Positions 44,358-57,002 of a stretch of 64,000 nucleotides of DNA are shown piece by piece. Each line of letters starts with the position of its first letter. Position 1 is the stretch's first letter. The stretch spans positions 7,069,193 through 7,133,192 of the forward strand of contig OW388303.1 in NCBI GenBank assembly GCA_936450465.1, given 5' to 3'. Below the pieces are notes generated by a model, which did not search any database, was not told the DNA's origin, and saw nothing but the letters and a program-made list of their open reading frames with translations. Source of the stretch: Gibbula magus. Taxonomy: Eukaryota > Mollusca > Gastropoda > Trochida > Trochidae. The position numbers and the translations under genes were made by a program.

Positions 44358-44841
44358 ACCATGAAGAACTGGCGATAACTTATTTACCGTTTAAGTTACA
44401 GGTCTGCTATTTTAGCACAAAACACTTAACTGATGGAGTGCAACAACACAATAAAGCAAATTCCTCTGAACACATAACGTTTTATGATATTCAAATTCAA
44501 AGAGGTGTAAAAAAATGTTTGGCGTTCAGTTTATTTGTTTAGTTTTTAGCTTAAATCAATACGTTCCATGCAAGGTTAACCTACCGATGCTAAAATCACA
44601 AAGACTCTGTTACATATTGCAAATTTTCCGTCACAAAAATGACAAATACTCCACTCACACTGTAAGCAAGTTCCTACGAGTGTTGAAGAGGTAGTCTCCC
44701 ATAACCCCTACACAGCATATCCCCTACAGGTTATCAAAACAAGTTAACGGTCCACCGCACTCCTAATCCCTAGATTGTTACCTCTTACTATGCAATGGAA
44801 CGGCCCAGATCAAAAACAGATACAATTGATAGTGTGAGCAA
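44358..44841. other. Spacer, nothing recognised
   Basis: AT-rich, with no coding frame or repeat. Confidence 0.4.
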
Positions 44842-45060
44842 AAAGATTTAATGAACTTATCAAGGAAATTTCATGTTTCACATACATATATATGGAAATG
44901 TACATCTGTAGTACCAATACATAAGAAAAACGATGTTCAAAATTGTACCAATTATCGACCTGTTTCACTTACAAGTTGTTTATCAAAAGTATTTGAAAAG
45001 TGTGTTTTTAAACATGCATCCAATTTCATCTTAGTTAAAACAAAGTTACGTAAACATTAG
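44842..45060 (+). pseudogene. Non-LTR reverse transcriptase fragment
   Basis: The frame reads IWKCTSVVPIHKKNDVQNCT, NYRPVSLTSCLSKVFEKCVF and KHASNFI, matching the N-terminal RT motif (W...V.PI.KK.D..NYRP[IV]SL.S..SK.FE) of CR1/RTE-like LINEs. It stops after about 70 codons and nothing on either side continues it. Confidence 0.75.
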
Positions 45061-45294
45061 GATTTGTTATTGTATTGTTTTATTCTCAAAATAGCAATAT
45101 GAATTTTCAAGATATCAAATGCTTTGAAATCGAATAAGCATATATTACAGACCTGAAAAGGAAGTAAGCACATACTACGAGTCGAGTCGCAATCCTGTTT
45201 ACATTTACGAAGTTCTTATTTAGAAGTCTTACTTCATTTCACTTTTTCCAGCCGTTGCTCGCAGGTTTCACAGGCTTTCGCAGGCTTTCTCCCT

Positions 45295-45386
45295 GCAATA
45301 ATACTAGCAGCCGCGATATAAGTGAAATACTCTTGAAAGCGGCGTTAAACCCTAGCTCACCTTACCTCACCTCATTTCACTTCATT
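45295..45386 (+). repeat. SINE 3' tail of a gastropod type
   Basis: CCGCGATATAAGTGAAATAC followed by TTGAAAGCGGCGTTAAACCC and a degenerate TCAC/CTCAC run. From memory, the AAAGCGGCGTTAAAC core with a CTCA tail is common at the end of tRNA-derived SINEs in gastropods. No tRNA-like head with A and B boxes could be assigned. Confidence 0.55.
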
Positions 45387-46321
45387 AAAAAATTGATTGG
45401 AATTATATGTAATTAAATGAAAGTCAAATAAGAACACTCATTTATGGATAAACAACCTCATTTATTCAAAATTAATTGTTCTTATTTCACTTCAAACCTA
45501 CAAAATACCGCTCAAATAAGTTATATGTAATTAGATGTATACACCTCATATCAGCAGTAGTTCTACTGTCGTTCTAATGACGGCATGCTAAAATGACAAT
45601 AAGAACACTTAACAACTGAGGTAGATTATAAACTTCGTCACTTCAGATGGTTAATTTACCCATATGGTAAATATACTTGTCAAAATAGGTTAGTTATATT
45701 GGAAGTTTATTATTGATATTGACACGTAGAAGATACTAAGTCCTACGTAGGAGATAGTATAAAAAAATTTTGTTTTCTCTTTTAGTGAAACTGTTGTTTT
45801 TTTGTGTTTAAAAAACGTTTCCTTCTCCTTCCTAAATCTTAATTCCCGCAATCCACTCCAGCTTAATCACTTTCATTCCTACTCCATACTTAATCACTCG
45901 TAAGGGTAAGTTCATTATGTCAGACAGGTAACTGCTTGTGTTGTTTTAACTAATTGTAGGGGAAATGGAGTGTAGGGGATATGGGCTGTAGGGGTAATGG
46001 GCTATAATCGTTGAAGACCGTGTTTAAAGAGAACAGTGATCTCTGGTGACAGACTGATGCTGTACGTTGTACTGGTCACGTGATTTAACTCTTTGTTTGC
46101 ATTACACATATATGAGGCAGTGTGTATTATGTATGTGTTGTGTTTGTCCATGAAACTATTACCTACATACCTACCTTATAATGAAAAGAAGTGAAGGAAA
46201 CGTGATATAATACTGGAATGCAGACTTGTCAATCTAACTGTAAGGCAAATGCTACTTTTCATGTACTTGCGATGAATACTTTGCTCCAAATTTCTAAAGA
46301 GTATCTTGTAAAATATGTTCT
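45387..46321. other. Spacer, nothing recognised
   Basis: Non-coding, AT-rich. A small AGGGG(A/T)A(A/T)TGG direct repeat occurs near 45958-46000. Confidence 0.4.
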
Positions 46322-46354
46322 TTCTACTACTACTACTACTACTACTACTACTAG

Positions 46355-46432
<78 letters not shown>

Positions 46433-46810
46433 TACTACTACTACTACTACTACTACAACAACCACTACTACTACTACTACTACTACGATTACAACAACTA
46501 CTACTACAACTACTACTACTACTACTACTACTACTACAGCGACTACTACTACAACCACTACTACTACTATTACTACTACTACAATGACAACTTCTACTAC
46601 TACATCTACTACTACTCCAAACGCTACAACTGCTACTACAACTACTACTGCTACTGTTGTTGATACTACTACTACTAACACTACTACTACTACAATGACA
46701 ACTTCTACTACTACAACTACTACTGCTACAACCACTACTACTACTACTACAACCACTGCTACTACTACTACTGCTACTACTTCTACAACTTCTACAACTA
46801 TTACTACGAC
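46322..46810. repeat. (ACT)n trinucleotide array, about 490 bp
   Basis: Nearly pure CTA/ACT at the left, becoming interrupted by ACA, GCT, TCT and ATG units to the right. It leaves all frames open (poly-Thr, poly-Leu or poly-Val). A 213-codon frame spans it (46218-46859), but its flanks lack a signal peptide, splice context or domain, so no protein is called. Confidence 0.93.
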
Positions 46811-47145
46811 CTTACATCTAATGTTACTCCTCGGTTTATACCACCTTCTCCTCTTATGACAGTGTTGACTACTTGAAGCAACCGTAAAATGTCAGTCGAT
46901 TGCTTCTTCGTCACTTGTACTTATTATCAAAATCAAGACATATTCTATAATCAATACGTTCGAATAAAAAATTGGATCTCTAATGTTTTTATTTACATTT
47001 TACTGAATTTAAACTGTGTTGTTCTACCCACAAACGTCATATCACTGTTAAAGAAGCGTTTATTTCGAACACATTTTTTAGTTAAAAAATTGTGATAACC
47101 GTACACTGCATGGTAATATTGTGTTTGTGGATTCTTTCCCGACAG

Positions 47146-47644
47146 ACACTACCCATATAATGCCTGTGACCTTCACAATTAGCAAAATCGGGGAGTACGT
47201 TCTTGTCTCGACTCGAGGGTCGAGTGGAACATTTACCGAAACATTCTGCCCCGTCGATTGGACCAGCGAACCAATAAAGGCTAATAGCATTGGTAAACGT
47301 TAAATAATTCTGCTTTCCATCGACTTTTATCGCAGACTTATGAATAATAATTATATAATGTTTCCAGCCACGGATTTAGGTGTGCATTGAAATCGTGTTA
47401 TCCTTTTCAAAACCAGCATTTCGTTTGTCCCTGAGCATATTAATGAACTCCCGACCTTGAGATTTTGTATCCAGATTGAGGGAGGCGATATACTGCGCTT
47501 TATCCCAGCAATGAGGATATACACTTTATTGACACCACTGCAGCATATGCTGACTCGACAAGAATGGGCATTGCCTTTTATGTGACATTTATTACCAAAG
47601 ACATTGATCAAAAGATCATAATGGCACCATTTATGCCGAATTAA
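47146..47644 (+). pseudogene. Two-exon gene remnant, unknown extracellular-like protein
   Basis: Exon at 47146-47292: acceptor TCTTTCCCGACAG, donor ATTG|GTAAAC, both phase 1, 49 codons, reading DTTHIMPVTFTISKIGEYVL and STRGSSGTFTETFCPVDW. The next acceptor ATGTTTCCAG (47367) continues in phase: ATDLGVH, a TGA at 47388-47390, then NRVILFKTSISFVPEHINEL, IQIEGGDILRFIP. A one-base shift near 47512 is followed by DIHFIDTTAAYADSTRMGIA, AFYVTFITKDIDQKII and a stop at 47642-47644. Two lesions in otherwise protein-like sequence indicate a pseudogene or sequencing errors. I do not recognise the family, and upstream exons were not found. Confidence 0.5.
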
Positions 47645-48513
47645 AATGAGTCAATATACTTGCAAAGAATTCCATCCATAATGCGTGTGATCTGTTCTAT
47701 AACAAGTTTAATGTAAAAGAAAAAAGAGGTTTTAAGAACCTAATATTGCTATTGTCGAGAGACACATCAGAGTACTGCGAGATAAAACTCCGCACATCGT
47801 GATCATATTCAAATGATGCTATTTTAAGGCGTATTCACCTTCACATTCGTTCGCAATAAAAAATATTTTTTTAGAAGCTGTTAATGTCCTACATGGTGAC
47901 ACTTCATAAAAGAATGTCTCTCTTGTCCACTGTTGACGTCCACGTTTCTGTATTCCTTAATACTGGTGTCTGAAGTTACGACATTGCCGTGATGAAAACT
48001 GGTCTAGTATCAATTAAATACAGCAATGATATTTCGACATTTTGGTCCGGATCACTGATCATATGAATATGATAATTTACAAGTATTATCTTAACAAACA
48101 TAAATCTTATGATTCGTAATCTCCAGGTAGTCGTCGGAATATACTCTCATCTGAGCAAATGAGACAACTTTGACATATTCAAGACAATCTGGGCGAAAAA
48201 GCGGATTGCATTGGCATCAATTAAGAAGATCAGGGATCGAATCCCGCCAGAGTCAAAGTAACTTTGTCAACTGTAGAAGTTTGTTCTACTGTTCTACTGT
48301 TCTACTGTTCTACTATAGTTTCACAAATGTCCCATGAGGAGTTTGTCGAAGCCGTTCATCACTGTAAGATCACTAGTGAGTAATGATCATATAAACACTC
48401 ACGTTGGTTTTAAATTGTAACAAATCCTTTATGAAAGTAACCATGTAACCTTTTAACCTATGGTAACCAATTAGATAAGTGACTTATATGATAACCAATT
48501 AAACAAGTGACCT
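47645..48513. other. Spacer with a small tandem repeat
   Basis: No gene was seen. GTTCTACT repeats four times at 48283-48314. A B-box-like GGATCGAATCCCGCC near 48233 could be a tRNA-SINE relic, but no A box or tail accompanies it. Confidence 0.4.
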
Positions 48514-48628
48514 GGGCCTAGATTTTCGAAGCTCTCATAGTACTACTGGTAAGATAGTCGTAAGCCAAAGTTATTGTATGGTACTTACGACTATCTTAGC
48601 ACTAGGAGAGCTTCGAAAATCTACCCCC
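48514..48628. mobile_element. Palindromic MITE, 115 bp (same family as 20284-20360)
   Basis: GGGCCTAGATTTTCGAAGCT is mirrored by AGCTTCGAAAATCTACCCCC. Inner arms AAGATAGTCGTAAG and CTTACGACTATCTT also pair, so almost the whole element folds back. The target duplication is not clear. Confidence 0.75.
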
Positions 48629-49143
48629 GTATGGTAATTAATTAATGAAATATGTGACTTGCAATGGAGTAAGCAAGTTGAAGGTTAACCACAAATTAAC
48701 CCTGCTCTGTTATAAGCAATGGAGTACTTGAGTTGTATGGCAATTACGTGTCTTGTGTACTGGCCTATGAGATAATTGTCTTGTTGGGCAATACGTCATA
48801 CCGACAGACACAACAACTAAACAATAGCCGTAATACACATATTTATTTAAACACAATCCGTCAATAAATTAGCTGTATATATCTTACAAAGACAAAATAA
48901 TTGGAAACATTGGTGATAAATAAACAATATGCGACACATGTTGAATCCTGACATGAGTGATATATACACAATGAAAGCGCCCTCAAGTGTCAATTTCCCT
49001 GAACTTCCAAAAGGAACAGTCCTGTAAATCTTTGGAGAAAAACAAATCATAAACAAACATAAGAACAGATTTAACATAAAACCAAAGCAGTCTTTGCAGA
49101 ATTAGCTCCCCTTAGTGGCCTCGTTTTCAACCCGGAAATGACG
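48629..49143. other. Spacer; possible 3' UTR of a minus-strand gene
   Basis: If the exon at 49144-49221 is real, this is its 3' side. No AATAAA in minus orientation stands out close to the stop. A 76-codon minus frame at 48847-49077 has no features. Confidence 0.3.
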
Positions 49144-49221
49144 TCAGTCGTTGACAGATCCGCTATTGGCTGGTAATCCCTGTGCCTGTCTCCAGCATGC
49201 CAGTCGGTGTTGGAACCATCT
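49144..49221 (-). CDS. Possible terminal exon with homeodomain-helix-3-like sequence
   Basis: On the minus strand CCGTTTCAG|AGA opens a 25-codon frame reading RWFQHRLACWRQAQGLPANS then GSVND and TGA. The WFQHR core resembles the recognition helix of a divergent homeodomain (WFxNR), with His in place of Asn. No upstream exon with the rest of a homeodomain was found in the 15 kb to the right, so this could be chance. Confidence 0.2.
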   Translation of the reverse strand, partial: RWFQHRLACWRQAQGLPANSGSVND

Positions 49222-49974
49222 CTGAAACGGAACGACAGTATTTAGATATGTGGATATTTAGAAACACTCATGCAAACAATCATGCAGCGAGGACCAAAAG
49301 TTTAACATGTAAACATCATACAAATTAATTGGAAAAAACGCACTAGGCTTTGGTCATTTAAACAATCATTTTCTCTAAGTACTGCTCGAAATGAGAGTTT
49401 AAACCAAAGCATTCTAGTCTCGAGCTCTCGGACAAGGACTCAACCATCACATTACTATCGAGGAATCCATCCCTTACTATGTTTATAAAATAAAGACACA
49501 AATCTGTAGTGTGACGTTATTTCAGACTCTATGTATACACAGTCCATTAGTCCGTAGTTATAACATTAGTTCCGTGCACCTTAGACTAAAGACGTTATTT
49601 GCACTAGGCTAATTGCTATTTGCCGCAACACGTTTACCGAATTTTACCAAGCGTAAATTGCTCAAAATAATGGAAAGAGTAACTATCAAAAACGTTTCTC
49701 TTAATTTGTTCAAGTTTCTCCTCTGAGACTTTCCCCTCGTTCCAAAGACCAAACGTCAGATGACCCGAAACATGTATATGGATCACTCACACAGTATTCA
49801 AACAGCCACATCCTTGAATAAAGACCACATTATAGTTTATCAAGAACATCCACTTCAAGATGCTCCGCCAGATAACACTTTAGAGAAACTACAGATGCTA
49901 TCTGTCAATGGATGGAAAGTGATAACGTTGCAGATTTTCTCACCGCTGGTCTACCTGAGTTGGGTTCACTGCCT
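49222..49974. other. Spacer, nothing recognised
   Basis: A 73-codon plus frame at 49760-49981 has no signal peptide or domain and runs into the direct-repeat region. Confidence 0.35.
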
Positions 49975-50215
49975 ACATTGAAAGTTGTTAGGGAAGTACG
50001 ATATATCTGATGTCTGATAACAAGTTGTATTACGAGTCGACATTGGCGCTATAAGAGTTAACCGTCATGGTGAAGACCAAACGGTCGCGTTAAAGTGATT
50101 TACCCAAATGGTTCACTAAATACTTTGAAAGTTGTTAGGAAAGCACAATGTATGGACATTATAAGAGTTAACTGCCCTGATGAATATCTGTGAAGATCAA
50201 ACGGTCGCGTTTTAA
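49975..50215 (+). repeat. Imperfect direct repeat, two copies
   Basis: TTGAAAGTTGTTAGG, ATAAGAGTTAAC and ACCAAACGGTCGCGTT/ATCAAACGGTCGCGTT occur in the same order at 49977-50088 and 50131-50212, with indels between. It is a diverged tandem duplication. Confidence 0.8.
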
Positions 50216-53200
50216 AAAATGACTTTTGTTGTTGAAAATCCTTTGAAAGTGTATTTGAACGTTGTTTATGCGCTAACCTATATACTGTAATCAGATAAGT
50301 CAGCGTGTTGAGTATGGAGTAACGATGTTGTCTTCCGCTCAGAAATATCTATTCTAAAAAAATTTAAAAAAGTGTATGATAAATCATGTTTTACTACTAT
50401 TTAAAAACTCTCTTCATATTAAATTACATGACATGATATATCAATGTTAACTTATAAATGGCGCGTATTTCTAATATGCATTCTGTTTTGGAGCTGTGCC
50501 ACTTTACATTTATCAGAGGGGTACTGAATGTATAAATAGCTGGTTGGACCTCGTTTTTTGTCGAGATCACGGTGGCCGAACGGGTATATGCTGTTCGTAC
50601 AGTCACTGCTGGCGGATGTTTCTGTAGGGCACTCGTCCAGAAACTATACAAGAATATGTACTATTGCAGATATTGGTATCCCAGTTATAACAATGCTGCA
50701 TGTGTTCACTGCCTAACTGACATGAATTTCTAATCAGGTTTCAGCTTTACTGCCAAAACATGTTATACCTTTATAATTATCAATAGCATACATTATAAAC
50801 TTATATTATTTCACCACAGCAAACTATATGATATGGCGATCACGTGTCTTCTATTGTATTGTATTATATATTATACTCAAATGTACAACCCTGACAACAA
50901 ATGACATATAAATTGTATCACACAGAGCATACACACGTTCTTTATGGCATGCCGTGTGATTATTATTGTTGATTGCTAGGTGTGGTCTGTATGTCCCTAC
51001 ACGATATTCAAACATACAGTGGTGGGTGTAGAAGTATATTCTCGTGACAAAGTTTGTATTCGAGTGTTTAGCGGGTCAACACGTTTATGTTGAGTTTGTT
51101 CATACCTGCATATATACCTGATCGTTTATGCTCGACACAGGCTCAACTTGACTTGGACCTAATGAGTGTGTAGGGCGCCATGAAGTTATTTGTAGTGGTT
51201 AATAAATCACGATACATACTCACGTGGTAAGAAGGTCCTTGTATATAGCAGCTGTCGATGTCATGTTTTTATCGTTAAGTAATAGACTGAGAGAGGTTTC
51301 TCAAACTGAGCAGTGTATACGGCGGATCTAGAAATCACGACATTGAGCGACGTTTATGGTGTAAATCATTGACTTTAACAACACTATGTAATTAAAAGAG
51401 TAATTTCTTTACAATGGCTTTAATTTCAAATTCTCCAATGCTCAAATATTTAGTATTCTCTTCCCACAGAGGTTATTCCCTTAAGATTTCCGATCATAAC
51501 CTCTCTTATATTAGGCTTTATATTTCGGTTCCAGCAAAATTTCTTAGCGGGGCAAAGGGGTAACTCATACTGTATCCCTGCATTTGACTGTAAAGGATCT
51601 TGCTAATTAGCAATAAGAAAACAAAACAAAACTATTTTCGGTTGGGTCTCTCATTTAGTCTTCTTTAGTTATCAGCATATTTATGATCAATTGTTTTCAC
51701 AAAATCAAATAGCATATTTCGAGGAAAACACATTAAACTAGAAAACGTTTATCTTACGTTTATTTCAGCATTATGACGTGTCATTGCCAAATGCCACTTT
51801 TACAACGGCGTCGCTCGGATTGCATAACTAGATTCAAATGCAACCAATCAGGACACTCCATTTCTAGCTGAGAAAGTCCACATACCAAAACAGAGGTTAG
51901 GATCGGAAATCTGAATGGAGCAAGCACTGTGGGAAGAAAATGAGGTACTGGGAACTGGTGACCATGTATACATCCTATCCGTTATCGTATCTACACAAGC
52001 TGCATGGTGTGCATTTAGGGAACCTAGAGAGATTAATCCTAACATCATCAATCTAAAATGACATCTAAACAAAACTACTGCCCTATCTGATCTACGGCTT
52101 CCGCTCATCTCATATTGAAATGTCCTCTTAAGTTTATCACAAACACGTATTTTACAAGTACGTGTAACTTAAAACGTTTAAACCGAAGCTCTTGACCTCA
52201 GCATAGTTACTTTGGATATGGATATTTATTCAGGATACTAGGGTCAACAGGAATATCGCCCGAACTCCGACTTCAACAGACTATATAGACTACCTCACAG
52301 TCTGTCAGGGTATTTGTGGAAACGAAATTCGAGGTGACATTCCTGTTTATATGTCATTAATATATGATTATAACACAACCCAGTTTTGACATTACTGATA
52401 GTTACATGTCGATGAAATTTATATTTAACAGTTGCATAATGAGTAGCGCACACTCAATAACACAATGAAAAGTCATACCATCAATCGGAGCTACGAGCGT
52501 GGAAATCTTTGCTACGGCAACACAAGACATTTGTGATCGGTCTAGTGAAATGTTATAACTTTGTGAATATTGTATCAATATTTATGTTTTATTTTTAACA
52601 GGGTGTAACATGTGTAAGAATGTAGAATTTTATCATTTCACTTAATGAACAAAAACAAAATGGCGGAAACTCCGATAGAACCTTCTCTTTAAAAGACCCC
52701 TTCAGTAAGATGATAATATTGTTATAAACTAGGTGCCAGTCTACACTAGACCTACCAAGGACTACCTCTACCCCCAAGGTTGAAGTCTCGTAAAACGTAA
52801 GGAGTTCTCGCGGTTAGTAGCAAGATCAGCACGGTCGATTTCCTCTCGACAAGGGAGGTAATCGGGTGGATGATAAAACATCTTATCCTGCAATCGACAC
52901 GTGATTGATATTTGACAGCTGTGACCCCTGACGACAGAGGTCAGTTAACACAAGTGTTAGAATACACGTCGAGTATCGTACACTTTGTTTGTGCATGTAT
53001 GTGGTTGCTTTTTGTTCCTACATTTTACAAGGACTTATAGTGCAATACAAGACCTTGTTTTTACATAGTTAATGTCATTGTTGCAATGTCTATCTGAAGG
53101 ATCACTGCACTTCGCCATCTGTTACAAAATATGTTATAGTCTCTTATTTCATTACATTGCCTTCACAGACATGTAAAACAATAGACCAACAAATCAACTA

Positions 53201-56200
53201 CTGCGTGAGTGAATAGTTTCAAGGTAAAATGATACATTGTTATGTTGAAGGTGCCAATAATTGCATCTCCAATATTTCATCCAGTGCCTTAAATATATTC
53301 TTCCCTTAAATCAGAGACTCTACTTTCAAATGCGTACATTAATTGAATTAATAACCACAAAATGTGAAGCTCCACGTATGACTATCCACTAAGGCGACCT
53401 CGTTTTCGCTTCAGATTGACAGTGAGGCTTTTGTCCTGTGTGACAAAGTAATGACTTATTATGGCCCGCACAGCTTGTTTCTGTAGAATCCCGATAATGT
53501 CGCTGATACCATTTTAATAAAGCATATGAGAAAACTGCTGTAAACATTATGAGTCATGGGACACCTGGGGTTAACAGATGATTTCACCTGAACATCATGG
53601 GTGATAAGGGGTCATTGAATGTCCATCTGGACGTGCAATGTTGACTGGACTGAATAGCTTATGATGGACAACGAAATAGGAGGATTTTTTTGTAAAGGGA
53701 AGTAGAGATTTTGGGATTTGATTTTGTTGCTTCCGCTTTGAATTAAGGTTTTGGTTGCCTTTTATGAGTTGAATCTAACCAACCATCACTGTTGACTGGG
53801 GTTCAATAGTGGTCACCAGTCATCACCAATAGAGGATGTTCTGTCCGAGTACTTGATGAATAGGGACATTATGGTATGGAGGCAAGGAATCAACTTTTAT
53901 TTATTATTTTTGAAAATATTTGCGTTCACAGGTTCACATACTAGATTTCAAGACTAAAGTCTCCGCATGAAAACAAGAACTAGATGATATCAGGAAGTGA
54001 TGCAGTACACCATAAAGTAACCAGCATGCTCAGTCAGATGTGGCAGTGAGGTAATATATAATCTGGTAACATTCTCTGTAAGCAGGTTTTAGCAAATAAA
54101 ACTGATGCGATTACACTAGTCTCTTGTCAACAGCGGACAATCCAATCATCTTACCACACGAGTAGAAGCCACCAGGCGTGACTAGTATGCAACACTTTCC
54201 ACTAGGACTTATTTATGATAAATTCTTTAAGCCAATATCAATTTAGCATATGACCAAGAGTCGTATATTTTGATATGCATGTATAAAGATGTAAGTCAAT
54301 CAGATACTCATTGAACACGTGATTTTATTTACACGGAAACTAGACATTTGTCATGTTTTACTGTTGACATACATAACATTATGAACACCTCAACGCATTC
54401 ACTATTCATTCAAGATGTCCATTGAACGGGTGTAATTTTTATTTACAAATTACAGAAATTAACCTTAGTCATCTGACACACCTGTAGCTACGTGGGAACA
54501 CGGGAAGATGGAGTTACCTGTAGGCCATTTACCTGTAGCGTCCATGTGGGAATGTAAATAGACGTAGTGTAACTATCAAGCATTACCAACACCATATATG
54601 TACTAATTGAAACATGATATCTCACAATGTACGTATATTCCTTGAGGTGACATCAAAGGGCGTGAACCAGAGATCAGGTGTGCTAGCTTTTAACGGAATA
54701 GATGCACATGAGTGTAAATCAAAATGCAGTCATGCATATGCTAGGGTGTACTTTAAACCATTAAGTTTAATTACGCCTTAATAAATATTGCGAAAGACGT
54801 TCATCACTAACTGCTGAAAATAGTCATTTTTATATAATAGTAAATAATAATAGTGTATACACTTAATTTTCTGTATGTGCGACCCTTCAACACGTATACA
54901 ACTATTGAATGTGATAGATAGTTATAAGGCTTAACATTACATCTATGAGAACCAAAAAGTGAAACCAATATCTTATTAATTAAAAATGAGCGGTGCCATA
55001 TATCTCAAGTGTACACAAGTGCACATTACACTTCGCCTGACATCTATTACCTTAAATATGTACACATTGTCGCGTTGTGTTTTTCTTCGTGACGAAGTGA
55101 ATCCATTTCAACGCAAGGCTTCTTGAAGCGGGCCATCATACAAACGTATCCTGATTTTTACATGAACAAATGGGTAATAAAGATATTATTACACTCTGAC
55201 GTGTGTGCTGTTACGACGCTATGTCTTGGTTAATGCAAAACATACTCGCTTCGTAAGTCATACGATATTATTGTTCACGTTATTGTCGATTTACTGGTCA
55301 GAATGACAATCGCTTAAAGAACTAAATACACAATTCGTGGATAAGCAAAGCTATTAAGATGTTCAGAATGAAATAGGATTTAACATGTTAACCGTTCCTT
55401 TCTTTATTCATTGGTTACGTGAGTAAGTTAGTTTAGCATATTCTCCTAAACGTTTTATCAATACATATAAATATATAGGTTTTTTTTATATATATCAAGG
55501 TGCAATCCAGAAACCTTGCTTTTCTTGGACATGTTTTAGTAAATAAAGGAGATAAGTGACAAGTTACCTACGGTGGACAAGTAGTGACATGCCATATAAA
55601 CAAGCACCTGTCAATCATCTTGTTTATTTCATCAGAAACTATCTCTTGACAGTTGTTATGACCCACCATTTACGGTCGATTTCACCGATTTTCCAGTAGC
55701 ATACGTAAATCCGGAGAATGTGTAGGTAATGCTTACAAAGTATAACCTTGGTTCGTTTGAATGTGTGTTTTGAAAATAGAAATTTGTCAGCACATCTTAG
55801 CTTGACTACAACAGACATTGTTGTAATGGTATTAATTCAAAACGGATGTGTTAGTTCTGAATTAATCTCTCATCTCAACGCTATTGCAAATGTATTCTAA
55901 ACTACAATATTTCACTTGGTATCTGTCTTATTAGCATGGACGTTTTAGTTCTGAAGTAATCTCCATCTTAACGCTGCTACAAAGTTACTTTTGCAATTAC
56001 TTCGGAGATTGAACATTTTTAAAAACATAGAACAACTCCCGACATAACAAAACATTGGCTAGGCTGTTGAAACATTCATCTAAAAAAGAAACAGTCAAAT
56101 GGAAAATTTTCTGACAAATGGTTTCCATTATTCTCAATTTTTAATCTATATTTAATTAAATCACTATCCTTGACAATATTGGTCTCTTTTGAACTATTAT

Positions 56201-57002
56201 ATTTCGCTTAGTATAAACATTATTATCAGTCAGATTGACAAAATAAATTGTCATGAAATGTTGTCAGTATTTACTATTTGGAACTAGTAGCCGGTATATA
56301 CGTCGATCACCTTCGATAAAGTTTAATTTTATTTCTTTATCATACCATATCACGTCCAGGTCAAATGACATTTATAAATGAAATCCTTTTCATTATTTCT
56401 TTTTATATTTATACACACATGGCAGTCTTTGTTTACCTATAAACTATTCTCTTGTATGTTGACTGAGTCAATATTGATACATTATGGTTTATGGTTATAA
56501 TGTTCTATAATGTATGGTTTCCTAACAACGACATAATATGTCATATCTATTGAATAGTTTAAACTTTATTTTTTAAAAGTATCGCACAAATTTCGCAGAT
56601 GGTTAACTTTTTTGTTCCAGACACATCTGTAGAGATATCTTAACTTACAGACTGGCACAATCAGTTTTCTGAAAGGTTTGAATGAAGGGCGCTATAGCTA
56701 CCGTTAAGGTTGGGCATTTTTACATATTTGTTTACACATGTCGTCATTATTATATTATGATAGATTCACATTTTAATAGTCCTTGTCCCCTTAGAAAACT
56801 AAACACGTGAGATAAAAGGCCTTTCAAGTCCATTCATTGGAAAAAAACATCAAATTTTTAAAACCAATCTCCAATTTTCTTTTATTGATATTTGCTGCAT
56901 CATGCATTATAGTGTATGTGCAGGGTGCGGTATATCACTCACTGATACACATACACAGCGACATCCGGGTGCACGTGTGATCAACGGGGTAGTTCACAGT
57001 CA
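50216..57002. other. Long stretch without a recognisable gene
   Basis: About 6.8 kb of AT-rich sequence. Frames are all below 90 codons and none carries a domain. Examples are minus frames at 50424-50651, 51848-52108 and 52595-52777. There is no clear TIR pair, tandem array or RT relic. A GC-richer patch lies at 52790-52960. It may be intron or intergenic DNA of a gene whose exons lie outside the window. Confidence 0.45.

Noticed and set aside
46218..46859. 213-codon frame rich in threonine
   Set aside because: It is an (ACT)n microsatellite with no convincing coding flanks. The opposite strand is equally open.
50570..50640. GGTGGCCGAACGGGTATA as a possible tRNA-SINE head
   Set aside because: Only an A-box-like match. 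No B box, body or tail follows.
51848..52108. 86-codon minus-strand frame (SGSRRSDRAVVLFRCHFRLM)
   Set aside because: No domain, and no splice sites give it a continuation. Codon content is unremarkable.
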